DNA from: Chlorobium sp.
Lineage (GTDB): Bacteria; Bacteroidota; Chlorobiia; Chlorobiales; Chlorobiaceae
NCBI RefSeq assembly: GCF_021740465.1
Contig: NZ_JAIOZR010000022.1
Coordinates: 1-35,241, forward strand
DNA length: 35,241 nucleotides
Reading direction: 5' to 3'
Shown: positions 27,098-35,241 of the stretch, piece by piece
Layout: each line of letters begins with the position of its first letter
Position numbering within the stretch: the stretch's first letter is position 1
Made by a program: the position numbers and the translations under genes
The notes under the pieces: generated by a model
The model's input: the letters and a program-made list of their open reading frames with translations, nothing else
Database searches by the model: none
Told to the model about the DNA's origin: nothing

Positions 27098-28090
27098 TCA
27101 TAAATGGGTATAGGTATTCCGGAGCGAAGCCTCCCCGGAGGAGATGTTCAGCCGAGAACCATCTTCTGTCTGCAGCACGAGCTCCCCGCCGCAGGCGATA
27201 CCGCAAACCTTTCCGGCAACCTGCCGGGAAAACTGGTCGACAATCACGTCCATCCCCTGCAGCAGGGAGTAGCGCTCAAGATAGGGAAGAATAAAACCGA
27301 GATCATCCTCTTCCTGCCATTGAAGATAGAGATCTTCGAAGCGGTTCAGCGCCCCTGCAAGCAGTTCCGATCGGCTGACACCGGCCCCTGTCTCAAGCCG
27401 AAGCGAGGTCGCTTTCTCCTGAAGCTCCTCGGGAAAAGACTCCTGATTGACATTGATGCCGATACCGACGACCACGAAATGCGTCAGTCCCGGCTCCGAC
27501 TGCATTTCGCAGAGCACACCGCAGAGCTTCCTGCCGCCACAGAGAATGTCGTTAGGCCATTTGATGCCGGCATTGATGGAGGGAAAAGCCGCACAGAGCG
27601 CCCGATGAATGGCTGCTGCGGCAAGCAGGGTGATCTGGGGAATACGCAGCGAGGCGACCGAAGGGCGAAGAATAAGGGAAAAGTAAAGATTCCTGCCAGC
27701 GGGAGAAATCCAGCTCCTGCCCAGGCGACCCCGGCCCGCGCTCTGGGTGTCGGCAGCAACCACTGTACCTTCGGGAGCGCCCTCGGCGGCAAGCTTTTTT
27801 GCGAGAAGATTGGTCGATGCTGTCTCCTTGTGGTAGTGAAAAACGCGACCTGCTGCCCTGGTCGTAAGAAAAAGAGCCACCTCGCCGCCATCAGGAGCAC
27901 CGGAAAGAGCAATCAGCCGGTACCCCGAACCGGTTACCGCTTCAATGCGGCAGCCTGCGTCCCGAAGACGGCAGATATGCTTCCAGACCGCGCTTCTCGA
28001 TATTCCGAACTCCCCGGAGAGATCCTCTCCCGAAAGGTAGGTGCGGGCAGTATGCAGACGGGAAAGAATCCTGAAGGCAAGATCGTTCAT
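27098..28090 (-). CDS. birA: Bifunctional biotin-[acetyl-CoA carboxylase] ligase and biotin operon repressor
   Basis: BirA attaches biotin to carboxylase and, with bound biotinyl-AMP, represses biotin genes. The 330-residue protein has an N-terminal winged HTH at about residues 5-60 ('[17 protein letters not shown]', 'VTGSGYRLI'), so it is the regulator-type BirA. The catalytic domain holds GRGRLGRSW (119-127), '[15 protein letters not shown]' and '[10 protein letters not shown]', with a small C-terminal SH3-like domain. It is the first gene of the bio operon. A BirA-type operator 43 bp upstream overlaps its probable promoter, indicating autoregulation. Confidence 0.93.
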   Translation of the reverse strand: MNDLAFRILSRLHTARTYLSGEDLSGEFGISRSAVWKHICRLRDAGCRIEAVTGSGYRLIALSGAPDGGEVALFLTTRAAGRVFHYHKETASTNLLAKKLAAEGAPEGTVVAADTQSAGRGRLGRSWISPAGRNLYFSLILRPSVASLRIPQITLLAAAAIHRALCAAFPSINAGIKWPNDILCGGRKLCGVLCEMQSEPGLTHFVVVGIGINVNQESFPEELQEKATSLRLETGAGVSRSELLAGALNRFEDLYLQWQEEDDLGFILPYLERYSLLQGMDVIVDQFSRQVAGKVCGIACGGELVLQTEDGSRLNISSGEASLRNTYTHL

Positions 28091-28132
28091 GAAGCGGAGC
28101 GCAAAAGCATGTTAGTGTAACGAACGGACAGA

Positions 28133-28164
28133 CTGTCAACCGGAATTTAGACTATGGTTGACAA
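28133..28164. promoter_or_regulatory. BirA operator and overlapping -35 element of the biotin operon
   Basis: The sequence CTGTCAACC (28133-28141), 14 bp, then GGTTGACAA (28156-28164) is an inverted repeat with eight of nine positions symmetric. It matches the known BirA box pattern TTGTnAACC-N14-16-GGTTnACAA. On the minus strand the half-site nearer birA contains a perfect TTGACA -35 hexamer (28139-28134). No clear -10 sits at ideal spacing, though TACACTAAC lies about where one would be expected. Binding of BirA here would block transcription of birA-bioBFGCDA. Confidence 0.82.
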
Positions 28165-28176
28165 CTATCCAACAGG

Positions 28177-28203
28177 AAAAGCCCCTGAAAAACGGGCATT
28201 TTT
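28177..28203 (-). terminator. Terminator downstream of the amidase gene
   Basis: AAAAGCCC (28177-28184) pairs with GGGC and TTTT (28094+100 to 28202 region, i.e. 28194-28202) with one bulged A at 28198. T-rich sequence lies on both sides, so it could work in either direction. It begins 14 bp after the amidase stop on the minus strand and separates that gene from the biotin operon promoter. Confidence 0.5.
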
Positions 28204-28216
28204 GTTCCCTGCAGCG

Positions 28217-29944
28217 CTACGTCCCCATTGTGGCAAGCCTGGCTCGCTCATATTCCTTGCGGTAGCTCTCCAGCCCCATGAAAATTCTGTATGCGATTTT
28301 CGTCTGCTCCTGACGGTCTCTCAGGATTTTTTCCTCTTCAGGATTGGAAAGATAACCCGCCTCAACAAGTATGCTCGGCATCGATGGCGTCCACAGCACC
28401 ATAAATCCAGCCTGGCGAACCCCCCTGCCATTGGTGCTGTTCGGACGGTCGATACGGTTCTGCACTTCGAGAGCCAGATCGGTAGACTGTTTGGCGAAGG
28501 CGCTCTGCGCCATACTGCTCATGATGAGGTACTCGGCCGTGAATCCCTTGTATCGCTCCTTGTAATCGACCTCTTTGGTGATAACCGAATTTTCCAGCAT
28601 GGCGACCGAAAGTGCAGCCTTGCTTTTATGCGGCCCGAGAATATAGACTTCCGAACCTTTCACCGTTCTCTTGTTGTTCGCGTTACAGTGCAGGCTGACA
28701 AAAAGCTTGCCGCCGTTCCTGTTGGCTATTTTTCCCCGTTCATGCAGAGGAATGAACCGGTCCTCCTTTCTGGTATAGACCACCCTGACATCAGGCCACT
28801 TCTGGGTGATCAGGGTTCCGAGATCACGGACGATATTGAGCACGACATCCTTCTCTCTGGTTCCCCGGCCTCCTATCGCTCCGGGGTCATGCCCTCCGTG
28901 CCCTGCATCGAGCACAATGGTGTTGAGCTTCCATTTCTCGATATCGCTGTTGAGGACTTTGGCGATCTGCAGCTCTTTTTCTTTCTGCCGGATGCCCTTG
29001 ACATCCGCCTCGCTCATAACATATACCAGATAGCGGTTGTTTTTCTCGTCACGCTGAAAATCAACGGTTTTGATCCTGTACCCCTGATTGTCGAGAGCGA
29101 GTGCGAAGCGAAGCCCCCCTTCCGTGGAACCATCCGGCGTTACCGACTTGACGAGACCGCCACTGAACAGCTTTGTCAGGGCATCGACGTTACAGGATGC
29201 GTTCTTAAAGGTGAGGTAGGCTCGGCCGGTTTCATCGGGCTTTGTCAATGCGGTTTTGACCGCTGTTCCCGCTGCGCTGAAAATGATAACCGCTCCGTTC
29301 GCCTTGTTTTCGACATTGACCCCCTTGATGACGGTACCCGGTTCGGATGGAATTTTACGCCCGTCAATATCGGCGACAGTCTCTCCCGGTCTGGTCACCC
29401 CCACAAAGCCGACTGAGTCACCAAACCTTGTTCCCGAAAGCCAGGCTGTCATGATGCCCGAAGAGTAATCGTATACGATATCCTTGTCGAGCCAGAGCGT
29501 AAAAAGTCGGCATGCATGCCGAACGGGAAGAAAGAGCTTGCCGTCCATGATAAGCGGGGCGGACTGCAGCTGTACGACCCGTTTCATGCGCTGGGAATCC
29601 CTGGGCACGATCAGCGCAAAATTGTTGTCGGTTCGCAGTTGGCAACTGCTTCCGGGTGCGTTGTCGGTTTCCTCCAGAAGCAGCACACCCGACTCCTGAC
29701 GGGAACTGAGCCGGAGGGCCCGTGCAAACGATTCGAGATCGATCAGCAGGGCACTGTCGGTTCTGATCGCAAGAACCTTGATCGTATAACCCTGCTCACT
29801 ACCACTGGTAACCCTGAGTGGAACCGTTGTCTCCTCTGAACGGGTAAAGGATGAGGCGCCCTCTGCCCCGAGGGGAAAAAAAGCCACGATCATCATAAGC
29901 AGAGCCGCAATACGCGCCATGGTTCGCAAAGAAAATGGTATCAT
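28217..29944 (-). CDS. N-acetylmuramoyl-L-alanine amidase (Amidase_3 family)
   Basis: The 575-residue protein starts with a signal peptide (cleavage near 'AEGA-SS', residue 30), so it acts in the periplasm to cut the amide bond between MurNAc and the stem peptide during cell separation. Residues about 40-340 are N-terminal: 60-165 resemble a copper-amine-oxidase-N/AMIN-like module, followed by a second beta-rich region. The catalytic domain begins at 'NTIVLDAGHGGHDPG'. Zinc ligands are expected at His349, Glu364 ('TREKD') and His419 ('VSLHC'), with a catalytic Glu in 'SILVEAGYLSNPEEE'. The insertion between these motifs suggests the regulated AmiA/B/C type. Confidence 0.9.
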   Translation of the reverse strand: MIPFSLRTMARIAALLMMIVAFFPLGAEGASSFTRSEETTVPLRVTSGSEQGYTIKVLAIRTDSALLIDLESFARALRLSSRQESGVLLLEETDNAPGSSCQLRTDNNFALIVPRDSQRMKRVVQLQSAPLIMDGKLFLPVRHACRLFTLWLDKDIVYDYSSGIMTAWLSGTRFGDSVGFVGVTRPGETVADIDGRKIPSEPGTVIKGVNVENKANGAVIIFSAAGTAVKTALTKPDETGRAYLTFKNASCNVDALTKLFSGGLVKSVTPDGSTEGGLRFALALDNQGYRIKTVDFQRDEKNNRYLVYVMSEADVKGIRQKEKELQIAKVLNSDIEKWKLNTIVLDAGHGGHDPGAIGGRGTREKDVVLNIVRDLGTLITQKWPDVRVVYTRKEDRFIPLHERGKIANRNGGKLFVSLHCNANNKRTVKGSEVYILGPHKSKAALSVAMLENSVITKEVDYKERYKGFTAEYLIMSSMAQSAFAKQSTDLALEVQNRIDRPNSTNGRGVRQAGFMVLWTPSMPSILVEAGYLSNPEEEKILRDRQEQTKIAYRIFMGLESYRKEYERARLATMGT

Positions 29945-30062
29945 GAGTATCTGAGCTTGTTAGCGGGACGGTAACGAAATAAATAATAACATATAATTGC
30001 ATTCTTTCCGATATTGTCCCCGCTTCGTGTTTCCTGAGTATCCGGCCCGGGTTCCCGGAAAT

Positions 30063-30090
30063 TTGTTTTTTGGCAGGCAACACCTATCTT
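30063..30090 (+). promoter_or_regulatory. Candidate topA promoter in the 29945-30174 divergent gap
   Basis: TTGTTT (30063-30068) and TATCTT (30085-30090) are separated by 16 bp and lie 85 bp before the topA ATG. The 230-bp gap holds no convincing gene. A perfect palindrome AAGGATCCTT overlaps the topA ribosome site just before the ATG; its meaning is unclear. Promoter evidence is only moderate. Confidence 0.3.
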
Positions 30091-30174
30091 TTTTCAATTT
30101 TCCAGGGTACCGCCCTGCTTTTTATCAGTTGTGCGGCGCCTTCATGATAACATCCTTACTGCAAGGATCCTTCA

Positions 30175-32571
30175 ATGGCATCAAAATCAGAAGCACTTTC
30201 GGCCAAAAACAGAACCCTTATAGTCGTCGAGTCCCCATCAAAGGCAAAAACCATCAACAAGTATCTGGGCGACCGCTATACGGTTTTCGCGTCTGTGGGA
30301 CACATCAAGGATCTGCCGAAACGGGAGATAGGCCTTGATTTCGATCATCACTACGAACCCCGCTATGAGATAATAGCCGGAAAGGAAAAAGTTGTCCGGC
30401 AACTGAAAAAACTTGCCGGAGAAGCAGATTCGGTACTGATCGCCACTGACCCTGACAGAGAAGGGGAGGCTATTGCCTGGCATATTTCCAACGAAATCGA
30501 AGCTGCCCGGAAACCGGTCTTCCGTGTACTGTTCAACGAAATCACCAAGAACGCCATTCTGGCCGCCATAAACGAACCCCGCCAGATCGATTATCGCCTG
30601 GTGCGCTCCCAGCAGACCCGCCAGGGGCTGGACAAGATCGTCGGCTACAAAATCAGTCCGTTCCTCTGGAATGTCGTACTTCGAGGACTTTCGGCAGGCC
30701 GGGTGCAATCGGTTGCCCTCAGGCTTATCTGTGAAAGGGAAGAGGAGATCAACCGGTTCGAAATTCAGGAGTACTGGACGGTTTCGGCAGACTTTGCAAC
30801 CCCGAAGGGGGAAACGTTCAGGGCCAAACTGGTCAAGGTTGACGGCAGCAAACCAGAACTCTCCAGTCAGGAGCAGTCCGAAGCCACTGCGGCCCTTGTC
30901 AGAAACCGGCTTTACGCCGTCAGCGATATTACTGCCAAAAACCAGCAACGCAAAGCTCCGCTGCCCTTTACCACCTCACTTCTTCAGCAGGCCGCATCGA
31001 ACCAGCTCGGATTCGGTTCACAGAAAACCATGCGGCTGGCCCAGCAACTTTATGAAGGCATCGAACTTGGAAGCGAAGGCGCAACCGGCCTGATTACCTA
31101 CATGCGTACCGATTCGACCCGCATCGGCTCCGAAGCTGTTGCCGAAGCACATAACTATATCCGCAACGTTTTCGGCTCCGAATATACCGGTTACGGCGCT
31201 TCGGCGAAGTCCTCGAAAAACGCTCAGGACGCCCATGAAGCCATCAGACCGACCTCGATCATGAGAAAGCCTGAAGCGATGAAGCCCTATCTCGGCAGCG
31301 ATCAGTACCGTCTCTACGAGCTTATCTGGAAGCGGTTTCTGGCCGCCATGATGGCTCCGGCAAAAATCGAGCAGACGAAGGTCGACGTCGAGGATCACGA
31401 AGGCCGGTTTGTGTTCAGGGCGAACGGAAGCCGCGTACTTTTTCCCGGATTCATGCGGGTGTACGACGACCAGCAGGAGCTCGATTACGAAGCCCGTACC
31501 TCGACCAAAGAGGATGTCGAAAAAGAACAGACCGTCAAGCTTCCTGAAACGCTTGTCGAAAAGGAGAACCTGAATCTGGCCGAAGTGGACCAGAGACAGA
31601 GCTTTACCCGCCCTCCTGCCAGATACAGTGAGGCAACCCTGGTGAAAGATCTCGACAACTACGGGATCGGACGCCCATCGACCTACGCATCGATTTTCTC
31701 CACACTGCAGGACCGACGGTATGTTGAGCTGCAGAAAAAGAAAATCGCACCGACCGAACTGGGCAAGGATGTCTCGCAGATACTTGTGGCCAATTTCCCG
31801 GACATCTTCAATATCCGCTTCACCGCCTTCATGGAGGACGAACTTGACAAGGTGGCTGCAGGAGATGACGAATACGAACAGGTACTCGACAGCTTCTACC
31901 GGCCTCTGGAAACCGCCCTCAGCCAGAGGAAAAACGATCCGCTCATTCCTCAGAACACGAATGCGGAAACCTGCGACAAGTGCGGAGAGGGCCGCATGAT
32001 CATCAAGTGGACGGCAAGCGGAAAATTTCTGGGCTGCTCGCGTTATCCCAAATGCAAGAACATCAAGCCGATCAGCTCGACAAAGGCAAAACCGAAGGAG
32101 ACCGGCATCAAGTGCCCCACCTGCAGCGACGGGCAGATGCTCCTGCGCGACGGGCGGCTCGGCCCTTTCCTTGCCTGTTCCGGCTATCCCAAATGCAACA
32201 CCCTGCTCAACCTCAGCAAGCAGCGTCATATCGAACCGATGAAAACTCCTCCGCTTCAGACCGACCTCTCCTGTCCGAAATGCGGCGCACCGCTTTATCT
32301 GAGAAGCGGAAAGCGGGGGCTGTGGCTGGGGTGCTCGAAATTCCCCAAATGCCGGGGTCGTCTGGCATGGAACTCACTTGATCCCTCCGTTCAGGAGAAG
32401 TGGGAAGCGGCCATGGCTGAGCACCGCAAAGCCCATCCGGACGTCGTGCTGACCATGACCGACGGCCGGCCGGCGCCCATGAACATGCCGGTTGAAGACA
32501 TCATCATGCGTGCGGAGGAGGCCGGTCTTGTAACCCCCGCAGCGGAGGAGAGCGTCGGCGTCACAGCATGA
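30175..32571 (+). CDS. topA: DNA topoisomerase I
   Basis: TopA is the type IA enzyme that relaxes negative supercoils. The 798-residue protein has the TOPRIM domain: 'IVVESPSKAKTINKYLG' near the start and 'ATDPDREGEAIAWH' at 90-103. The active-site Tyr309 is in 'GLITYMRTDSTRIGSEAV'. Three C-terminal tetracysteine zinc ribbons follow, beginning at 'CDKCGEGRMI', 'CPTCSDGQML' and 'CPKCGAPLYL', each ending in a 'C...PKC' pair. Domain order is complete. Its last 11 bp overlap the convergent feoB gene. Confidence 0.96.
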   Translation: MASKSEALSAKNRTLIVVESPSKAKTINKYLGDRYTVFASVGHIKDLPKREIGLDFDHHYEPRYEIIAGKEKVVRQLKKLAGEADSVLIATDPDREGEAIAWHISNEIEAARKPVFRVLFNEITKNAILAAINEPRQIDYRLVRSQQTRQGLDKIVGYKISPFLWNVVLRGLSAGRVQSVALRLICEREEEINRFEIQEYWTVSADFATPKGETFRAKLVKVDGSKPELSSQEQSEATAALVRNRLYAVSDITAKNQQRKAPLPFTTSLLQQAASNQLGFGSQKTMRLAQQLYEGIELGSEGATGLITYMRTDSTRIGSEAVAEAHNYIRNVFGSEYTGYGASAKSSKNAQDAHEAIRPTSIMRKPEAMKPYLGSDQYRLYELIWKRFLAAMMAPAKIEQTKVDVEDHEGRFVFRANGSRVLFPGFMRVYDDQQELDYEARTSTKEDVEKEQTVKLPETLVEKENLNLAEVDQRQSFTRPPARYSEATLVKDLDNYGIGRPSTYASIFSTLQDRRYVELQKKKIAPTELGKDVSQILVANFPDIFNIRFTAFMEDELDKVAAGDDEYEQVLDSFYRPLETALSQRKNDPLIPQNTNAETCDKCGEGRMIIKWTASGKFLGCSRYPKCKNIKPISSTKAKPKETGIKCPTCSDGQMLLRDGRLGPFLACSGYPKCNTLLNLSKQRHIEPMKTPPLQTDLSCPKCGAPLYLRSGKRGLWLGCSKFPKCRGRLAWNSLDPSVQEKWEAAMAEHRKAHPDVVLTMTDGRPAPMNMPVEDIIMRAEEAGLVTPAAEESVGVTA

Positions 32572-34699
32572 CGAGAGCCAGCCTGTAGGTAACGAAGGAG
32601 AGCAGCCATGCCAGAACAAGCACATAGGCGGAATAAAGCAGCACCGGCCTCCACTCTCCGATCTCTTTCTTCATGACGCCAACGGCCGCAACGCAGGGGA
32701 TGTAGAGCAGCACAAACACCATCAGGCTGAGCGCTGTAGCCCTGCTGAAGGATGGATCGTTTTTCAGGATCGTGGCCAGTTCTGCCGAAGATTCATCGGT
32801 CTGGCCAAGTGCATAGATGGTGCCCATCGTTGAAACCACCACCTCCTTTGCGGCAAGCCCCGTAACAAGAGCGATACCGATTCTCCAGTCGAAGCCGATA
32901 GGCTTGATGACCGGCTCGATCACCTTGCCCACCCTTCCCGCAAACGAGTGCTGAAGCTGAAGCGACTGCGCCCGGTATTCGAGCGATTCGGTTTCGGCTT
33001 TTTTATCCACCGCACTCAAGGGGCTCTCCTCGATGCGGGAGGCCTCGGATGCAGCCCACCTGTCGATTTCCTCGCTGTGCGGGTAGTTGCTGACCGCCCA
33101 GATGATCAAGACCGCAGCAAGAATCAGGGTGCCTGCCTTCCTGACATACATCATTGCCTTTATTTTTGCCTGAAAAAGAACCGAGTGCAGGGTCGGCCAT
33201 CGGTAGGGAGGAAGCTCCATCACAAAAGGCTCGGAATCACATTTCAGCACGGTAGACTTCAGCAGTTTCGCGCTCAGGAGGGCCACGACGACACCGAGCA
33301 GATAGACGGCGAACATCACATTGGCGGCAACATCCGGTGGGAAAAATGCACCGGCAAGCAGCACATAGACCGGAAGTTTCGCGCCACAGCTCATGAAGGG
33401 AATAATCAGAATCGTCGCAAGGCGGTCGGTCGGGCTTTTGAGCGTCCGTGTGGCCATTATTGCCGGAATCGAACAACCGAAACCGGTGATCATGGGAATG
33501 AACGACTTGCCATGCAGCCCGAACCGGTGCATGACCTTGTCGATGACAAATGCCGCCCTTGCCATATAGCCCGAAGCTTCGAGAAAGGAGAGCCCGATAA
33601 ACAGCAGAACGATATTGGGCAGAAAAACCAGCACCCCCCCCACTCCGGCAATGATGCCGTCAATAACGATGGATCGAAGCGTACTGTTGACGAGCAACGG
33701 CTCTATGGCACCGGAAAGAGCCGCAAAGAGGGTTTCGAGCATATCCATGAGCGGAGAGCCGAGCGTGAAGGTGATCTGAAAAATCGCCCAAACAACAAAA
33801 AGGAAAACCGGCAGACCCAGCAGCCGGTTCAGCACGACCATATCGATATAGTCGGTCGCCGTTGATTTGCGCTCCTCCGGAAAGCGCACACACTCTTTCA
33901 TGGCCCCGCGGATAAACGCATGGCGGTCTTCGGTAATGAGCATTTCCGGATCCGAATCATACAGCTTCGCAGCCTCCCTCATCGCCTCCTGCAGGGAAAG
34001 TTCTACCTTGACCCAAACCGGGTACTGCTGAACCCGATGGTAGACTTCACGGTCGCTTTCGAGCAGTTTGATGGCCAGCCAGCGGGTATCGGCCGACTGG
34101 AGATCCTTCTCGCGCCGCAGTATGCCGGCTATTTCGTCAACCGCCTCTTCGATTACCGGCCTGAAAGAGAGCTTGTTTTTCCGAATCTCGATATCTTTTT
34201 CATAGACCCGGACAATGTGGGCAAGCAGCGGATCGATACCGGTTCTCTTCTTTGCCGATGTCGGCACGATGTGACAGCCGAGAAGGCGCTGAAGCTGCTT
34301 TACATCAATCGAAATCCCCTTCTCCTCAACCTCGTCGATCATGTTGAGGGCGGCAAGGAAATCGATGTTCATCTCCATGAGCTGGGTGGTGAGAAGAAGA
34401 TTCCGCTCAAGATTCGGACCTTCGAGCACATTGACCACCACATCAGGCCGTTCATCGATCAGATAGTTTCGGGTAACGATCTCTTCAGGCGAGTAGGGTG
34501 TCAGCGAATAGGTGCCCGGCAGGTCGACAAACCGTATGCGGTAGGAGCCGTAATCGAGGTACCCTTCGTGTTTTTCTATGGTGACGCCGGAAAAGTTGCC
34601 GACTTTCTGGTGCGAGCCGGTCAGCACGTTGAAGAGCGATGATTTCCCGCAGTTCGGATTACCCGCAAGGGCTACGCTGATCTCTTTTCTTTCGGTCAC
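32561..34699 (-). CDS. feoB: Ferrous iron transport protein B
   Basis: FeoB imports Fe(II) across the inner membrane. The 712-residue protein begins with a G domain: G1 'GNPNCGKSSLFN' (about 14-25), the switch region 'VGNFSGVTIEKHEG', G3 'DLPGTYSL' and G4 'NMID'. After a helical guanine-dissociation-inhibitor segment come two Gate motifs in a polytopic membrane region, with the conserved 'GFGCSIPAIMATRTL' (catalytic-type Cys in Gate 1) and 'FIPCVAAVGV'-like 'YIPCVAAVGVMKKE' near the end. The start is GTG at 34699, overlapping the feoA stop (GTGA). It converges on topA with an 11-bp overlap. Confidence 0.94.
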   Translation of the reverse strand: MTERKEISVALAGNPNCGKSSLFNVLTGSHQKVGNFSGVTIEKHEGYLDYGSYRIRFVDLPGTYSLTPYSPEEIVTRNYLIDERPDVVVNVLEGPNLERNLLLTTQLMEMNIDFLAALNMIDEVEEKGISIDVKQLQRLLGCHIVPTSAKKRTGIDPLLAHIVRVYEKDIEIRKNKLSFRPVIEEAVDEIAGILRREKDLQSADTRWLAIKLLESDREVYHRVQQYPVWVKVELSLQEAMREAAKLYDSDPEMLITEDRHAFIRGAMKECVRFPEERKSTATDYIDMVVLNRLLGLPVFLFVVWAIFQITFTLGSPLMDMLETLFAALSGAIEPLLVNSTLRSIVIDGIIAGVGGVLVFLPNIVLLFIGLSFLEASGYMARAAFVIDKVMHRFGLHGKSFIPMITGFGCSIPAIMATRTLKSPTDRLATILIIPFMSCGAKLPVYVLLAGAFFPPDVAANVMFAVYLLGVVVALLSAKLLKSTVLKCDSEPFVMELPPYRWPTLHSVLFQAKIKAMMYVRKAGTLILAAVLIIWAVSNYPHSEEIDRWAASEASRIEESPLSAVDKKAETESLEYRAQSLQLQHSFAGRVGKVIEPVIKPIGFDWRIGIALVTGLAAKEVVVSTMGTIYALGQTDESSAELATILKNDPSFSRATALSLMVFVLLYIPCVAAVGVMKKEIGEWRPVLLYSAYVLVLAWLLSFVTYRLALVML

Positions 34700-34989
34700 A
34701 GGGCTTCCCCGCAGCAGGAGCGGCCCTCTTTATCACAGGACATGGGCATGCCGTCACCGGCATAGCCGATCTTGTGAACCGAAATACCTTCAGCTTCGCT
34801 TTTTCTCAGGCTCAGGTACATACCCTTGAAAAAAATTTCCATGGGATCGCCAAACGGAGCGACCCGAAGCACCTTGAAGCGGGTGCCCTTTATCAAACCC
34901 ATATCGAGAATCCGCCGGCGAACCGCATGTTCCGCCTTTACCGAGGTCACTTCGGCCTTGTCGCCGACCTTCAACTCCGACATTTTCAT
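34696..34989 (-). CDS. feoA: Ferrous iron transport protein A with a cysteine-bearing C-terminal tail
   Basis: FeoA is a small SH3-like cytoplasmic partner of FeoB. The ATG at 34989 has GGGGAG at 7-nt spacing; a longer frame to 35019 lacks support. The 97-residue product has the usual core: 'LKVGDKAEVTSVKAE', 'RRRILDMGLIKGTRFKVLRVAPFGDP' (in part) and 'LSLRKSEAEGISV'. After it comes an extra tail of about 20 residues, 'AGDGMPMSCDKEGRSCCGEA', with three cysteines. This could bind iron or an Fe-S cluster, or substitute for FeoC, but that is inference. It is translationally coupled to feoB. No convincing Fur box was found upstream; an ATGA-CAAA-TCAT repeat lies at about 35012-35024. Confidence 0.9.
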   Translation of the reverse strand: MKMSELKVGDKAEVTSVKAEHAVRRRILDMGLIKGTRFKVLRVAPFGDPMEIFFKGMYLSLRKSEAEGISVHKIGYAGDGMPMSCDKEGRSCCGEAL

Positions 34990-35103
34990 ATACATTCTCC
35001 CCACTGAACAAGATGACAAATCATTTAACTGGATTGAATGTAAATAACTGCAGCGGAACCATAAAAATTCTTTTCACTTATTTTATTTTCTCTGCCGCGC
35101 AGC

Positions 35104-35241
35104 TGAAGTGGACCCCATTGAGCAGACAAAAAAAGGTCAAGTTTAAGGTGGTAACCCACCGGTTGGTTATGCAGCTTCTTGTTGCTGCCCTGTAGTCTCC
35201 GATGACCCTTCGGAGGCACTTTTTTGAGAGAACTTGTCAAC
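35104..35241. mobile_element. End of a second insertion sequence (IS3-like tip), cut by window edge
   Basis: From 35104 the sequence reads TGAAGTGGACCCCATTGAGC and continues to AGACA, a pattern like the terminal inverted repeats of IS3-family elements. Downstream is a small hairpin (CTCCGA...TCGGAG, about 35197-35215). A minus-strand frame enters from the window edge and stops at 35167. Composition changes from the AT-rich feoA upstream region at this point. The other end and the transposase core lie outside the window, so the family is tentative. It differs from the element at the left edge. Confidence 0.5.
35167..35241 (-). CDS. Possible transposase C-terminal fragment
   Basis: A frame open from the window edge reads VDKFSQKSASEGSSETTGQQ and then ends QEAA-stop about 60 bp inside the presumed element tip. 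The hydrophilic Gln/Ser-rich tail and its position fit the end of an IS transposase gene transcribed toward this tip. No motif identifies the family. A second overlapping frame on the same strand is also open, so the reading is uncertain. Confidence 0.3.
   Translation of the reverse strand, partial: VDKFSQKSASEGSSETTGQQQEAA

Noticed and set aside
28154-29416. Long plus-strand ORF (420 codons) opposite the amidase gene
   Set aside because: The minus strand carries all Amidase_3 motifs. The antisense frame begins in the BirA operator region and has no recognisable domain.
31018-32229. Long minus-strand ORF (403 codons) inside topA
   Set aside because: It is antisense to well-conserved topoisomerase motifs and zinc ribbons, so it is a shadow frame.
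35012-35024. Fur box upstream of feoA
   Set aside because: The ATGA-CAAA-TCAT repeat is short and does not fit the 7-1-7 or 19-bp Fur consensus. No other candidate was visible.

Overview
The window looks like a chromosomal segment of a green sulfur bacterium (Chlorobiaceae). Coding density is high, base composition is moderately GC-rich and fairly even, and gene content mixes core housekeeping genes with a long-form sulfide:quinone reductase, feoAB, a kdsA/kdsC pair and a BioC-BioG type biotin operon. The species cannot be fixed from sequence alone. Both window edges fall inside insertion-sequence ends, so this may be a whole contig that broke at repeats.

Layout. Positions 1-114 carry the 5' end of an ISL3-family element that interrupts a SOUL haem-binding lipoprotein gene (109-627, minus). 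A sulfide:quinone oxidoreductase (973-2406, minus) follows, with a 38-codon ORF (817-933) just downstream of it and a clear terminator at 735-770. A plus-strand run then encodes ruvX, pyrE, tyrA, nadK and a 492-residue protein of unknown function (2643-7020). Facing it are kdsA and a kdsC-like gene whose phosphatase motifs are degenerate (7036-8448, minus). Divergent from kdsA is a half-length ClpB (8652-9980), preceded by an in-frame 19-codon ORF and a 10-bp inverted repeat, then a secreted GH3 glycosidase and sixA.

A minus-strand block lysC-purM-plsY-gpsA (11608-15822) covers the aspartate family, purine and phosphatidate precursor steps. Divergent from it are an NlpC/P60 lipoprotein, prmA and a Ppx/GppA phosphatase. 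The Ppx gene overlaps by 68 bp a convergent THUMP-like methyltransferase gene.

From 28090 down to 18439 (minus) lies birA-bioB-bioF-bioG-bioC-bioD-bioA, with an acyl-CoA synthetase and the methyltransferase gene downstream. The genes are tightly packed, often with ATGA or short overlaps, and supply synthesis of the pimeloyl-ACP ester (BioC), its hydrolysis (BioG), ring assembly (BioF, BioA, BioD, BioB) and attachment (BirA). An almost perfect BirA operator at 28133-28164 overlaps a TTGACA -35 hexamer directly before birA, so the operon is probably biotin-repressed by its own first gene product. A periplasmic N-acetylmuramoyl-L-alanine amidase (28217-29944, minus), topA (30175-32571, plus) and feoB/feoA (minus) complete the window. 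A second insertion-sequence end begins at about 35104.

I saw no tRNA, rRNA, CRISPR array, prophage or defence island. All gene-free gaps are shorter than about 240 bp. The items most worth a second look are the degenerate KdsC, the half-ClpB with its leader structure, the small ORF beside SQR, the BirA operator and the uncharacterised 492-residue protein.
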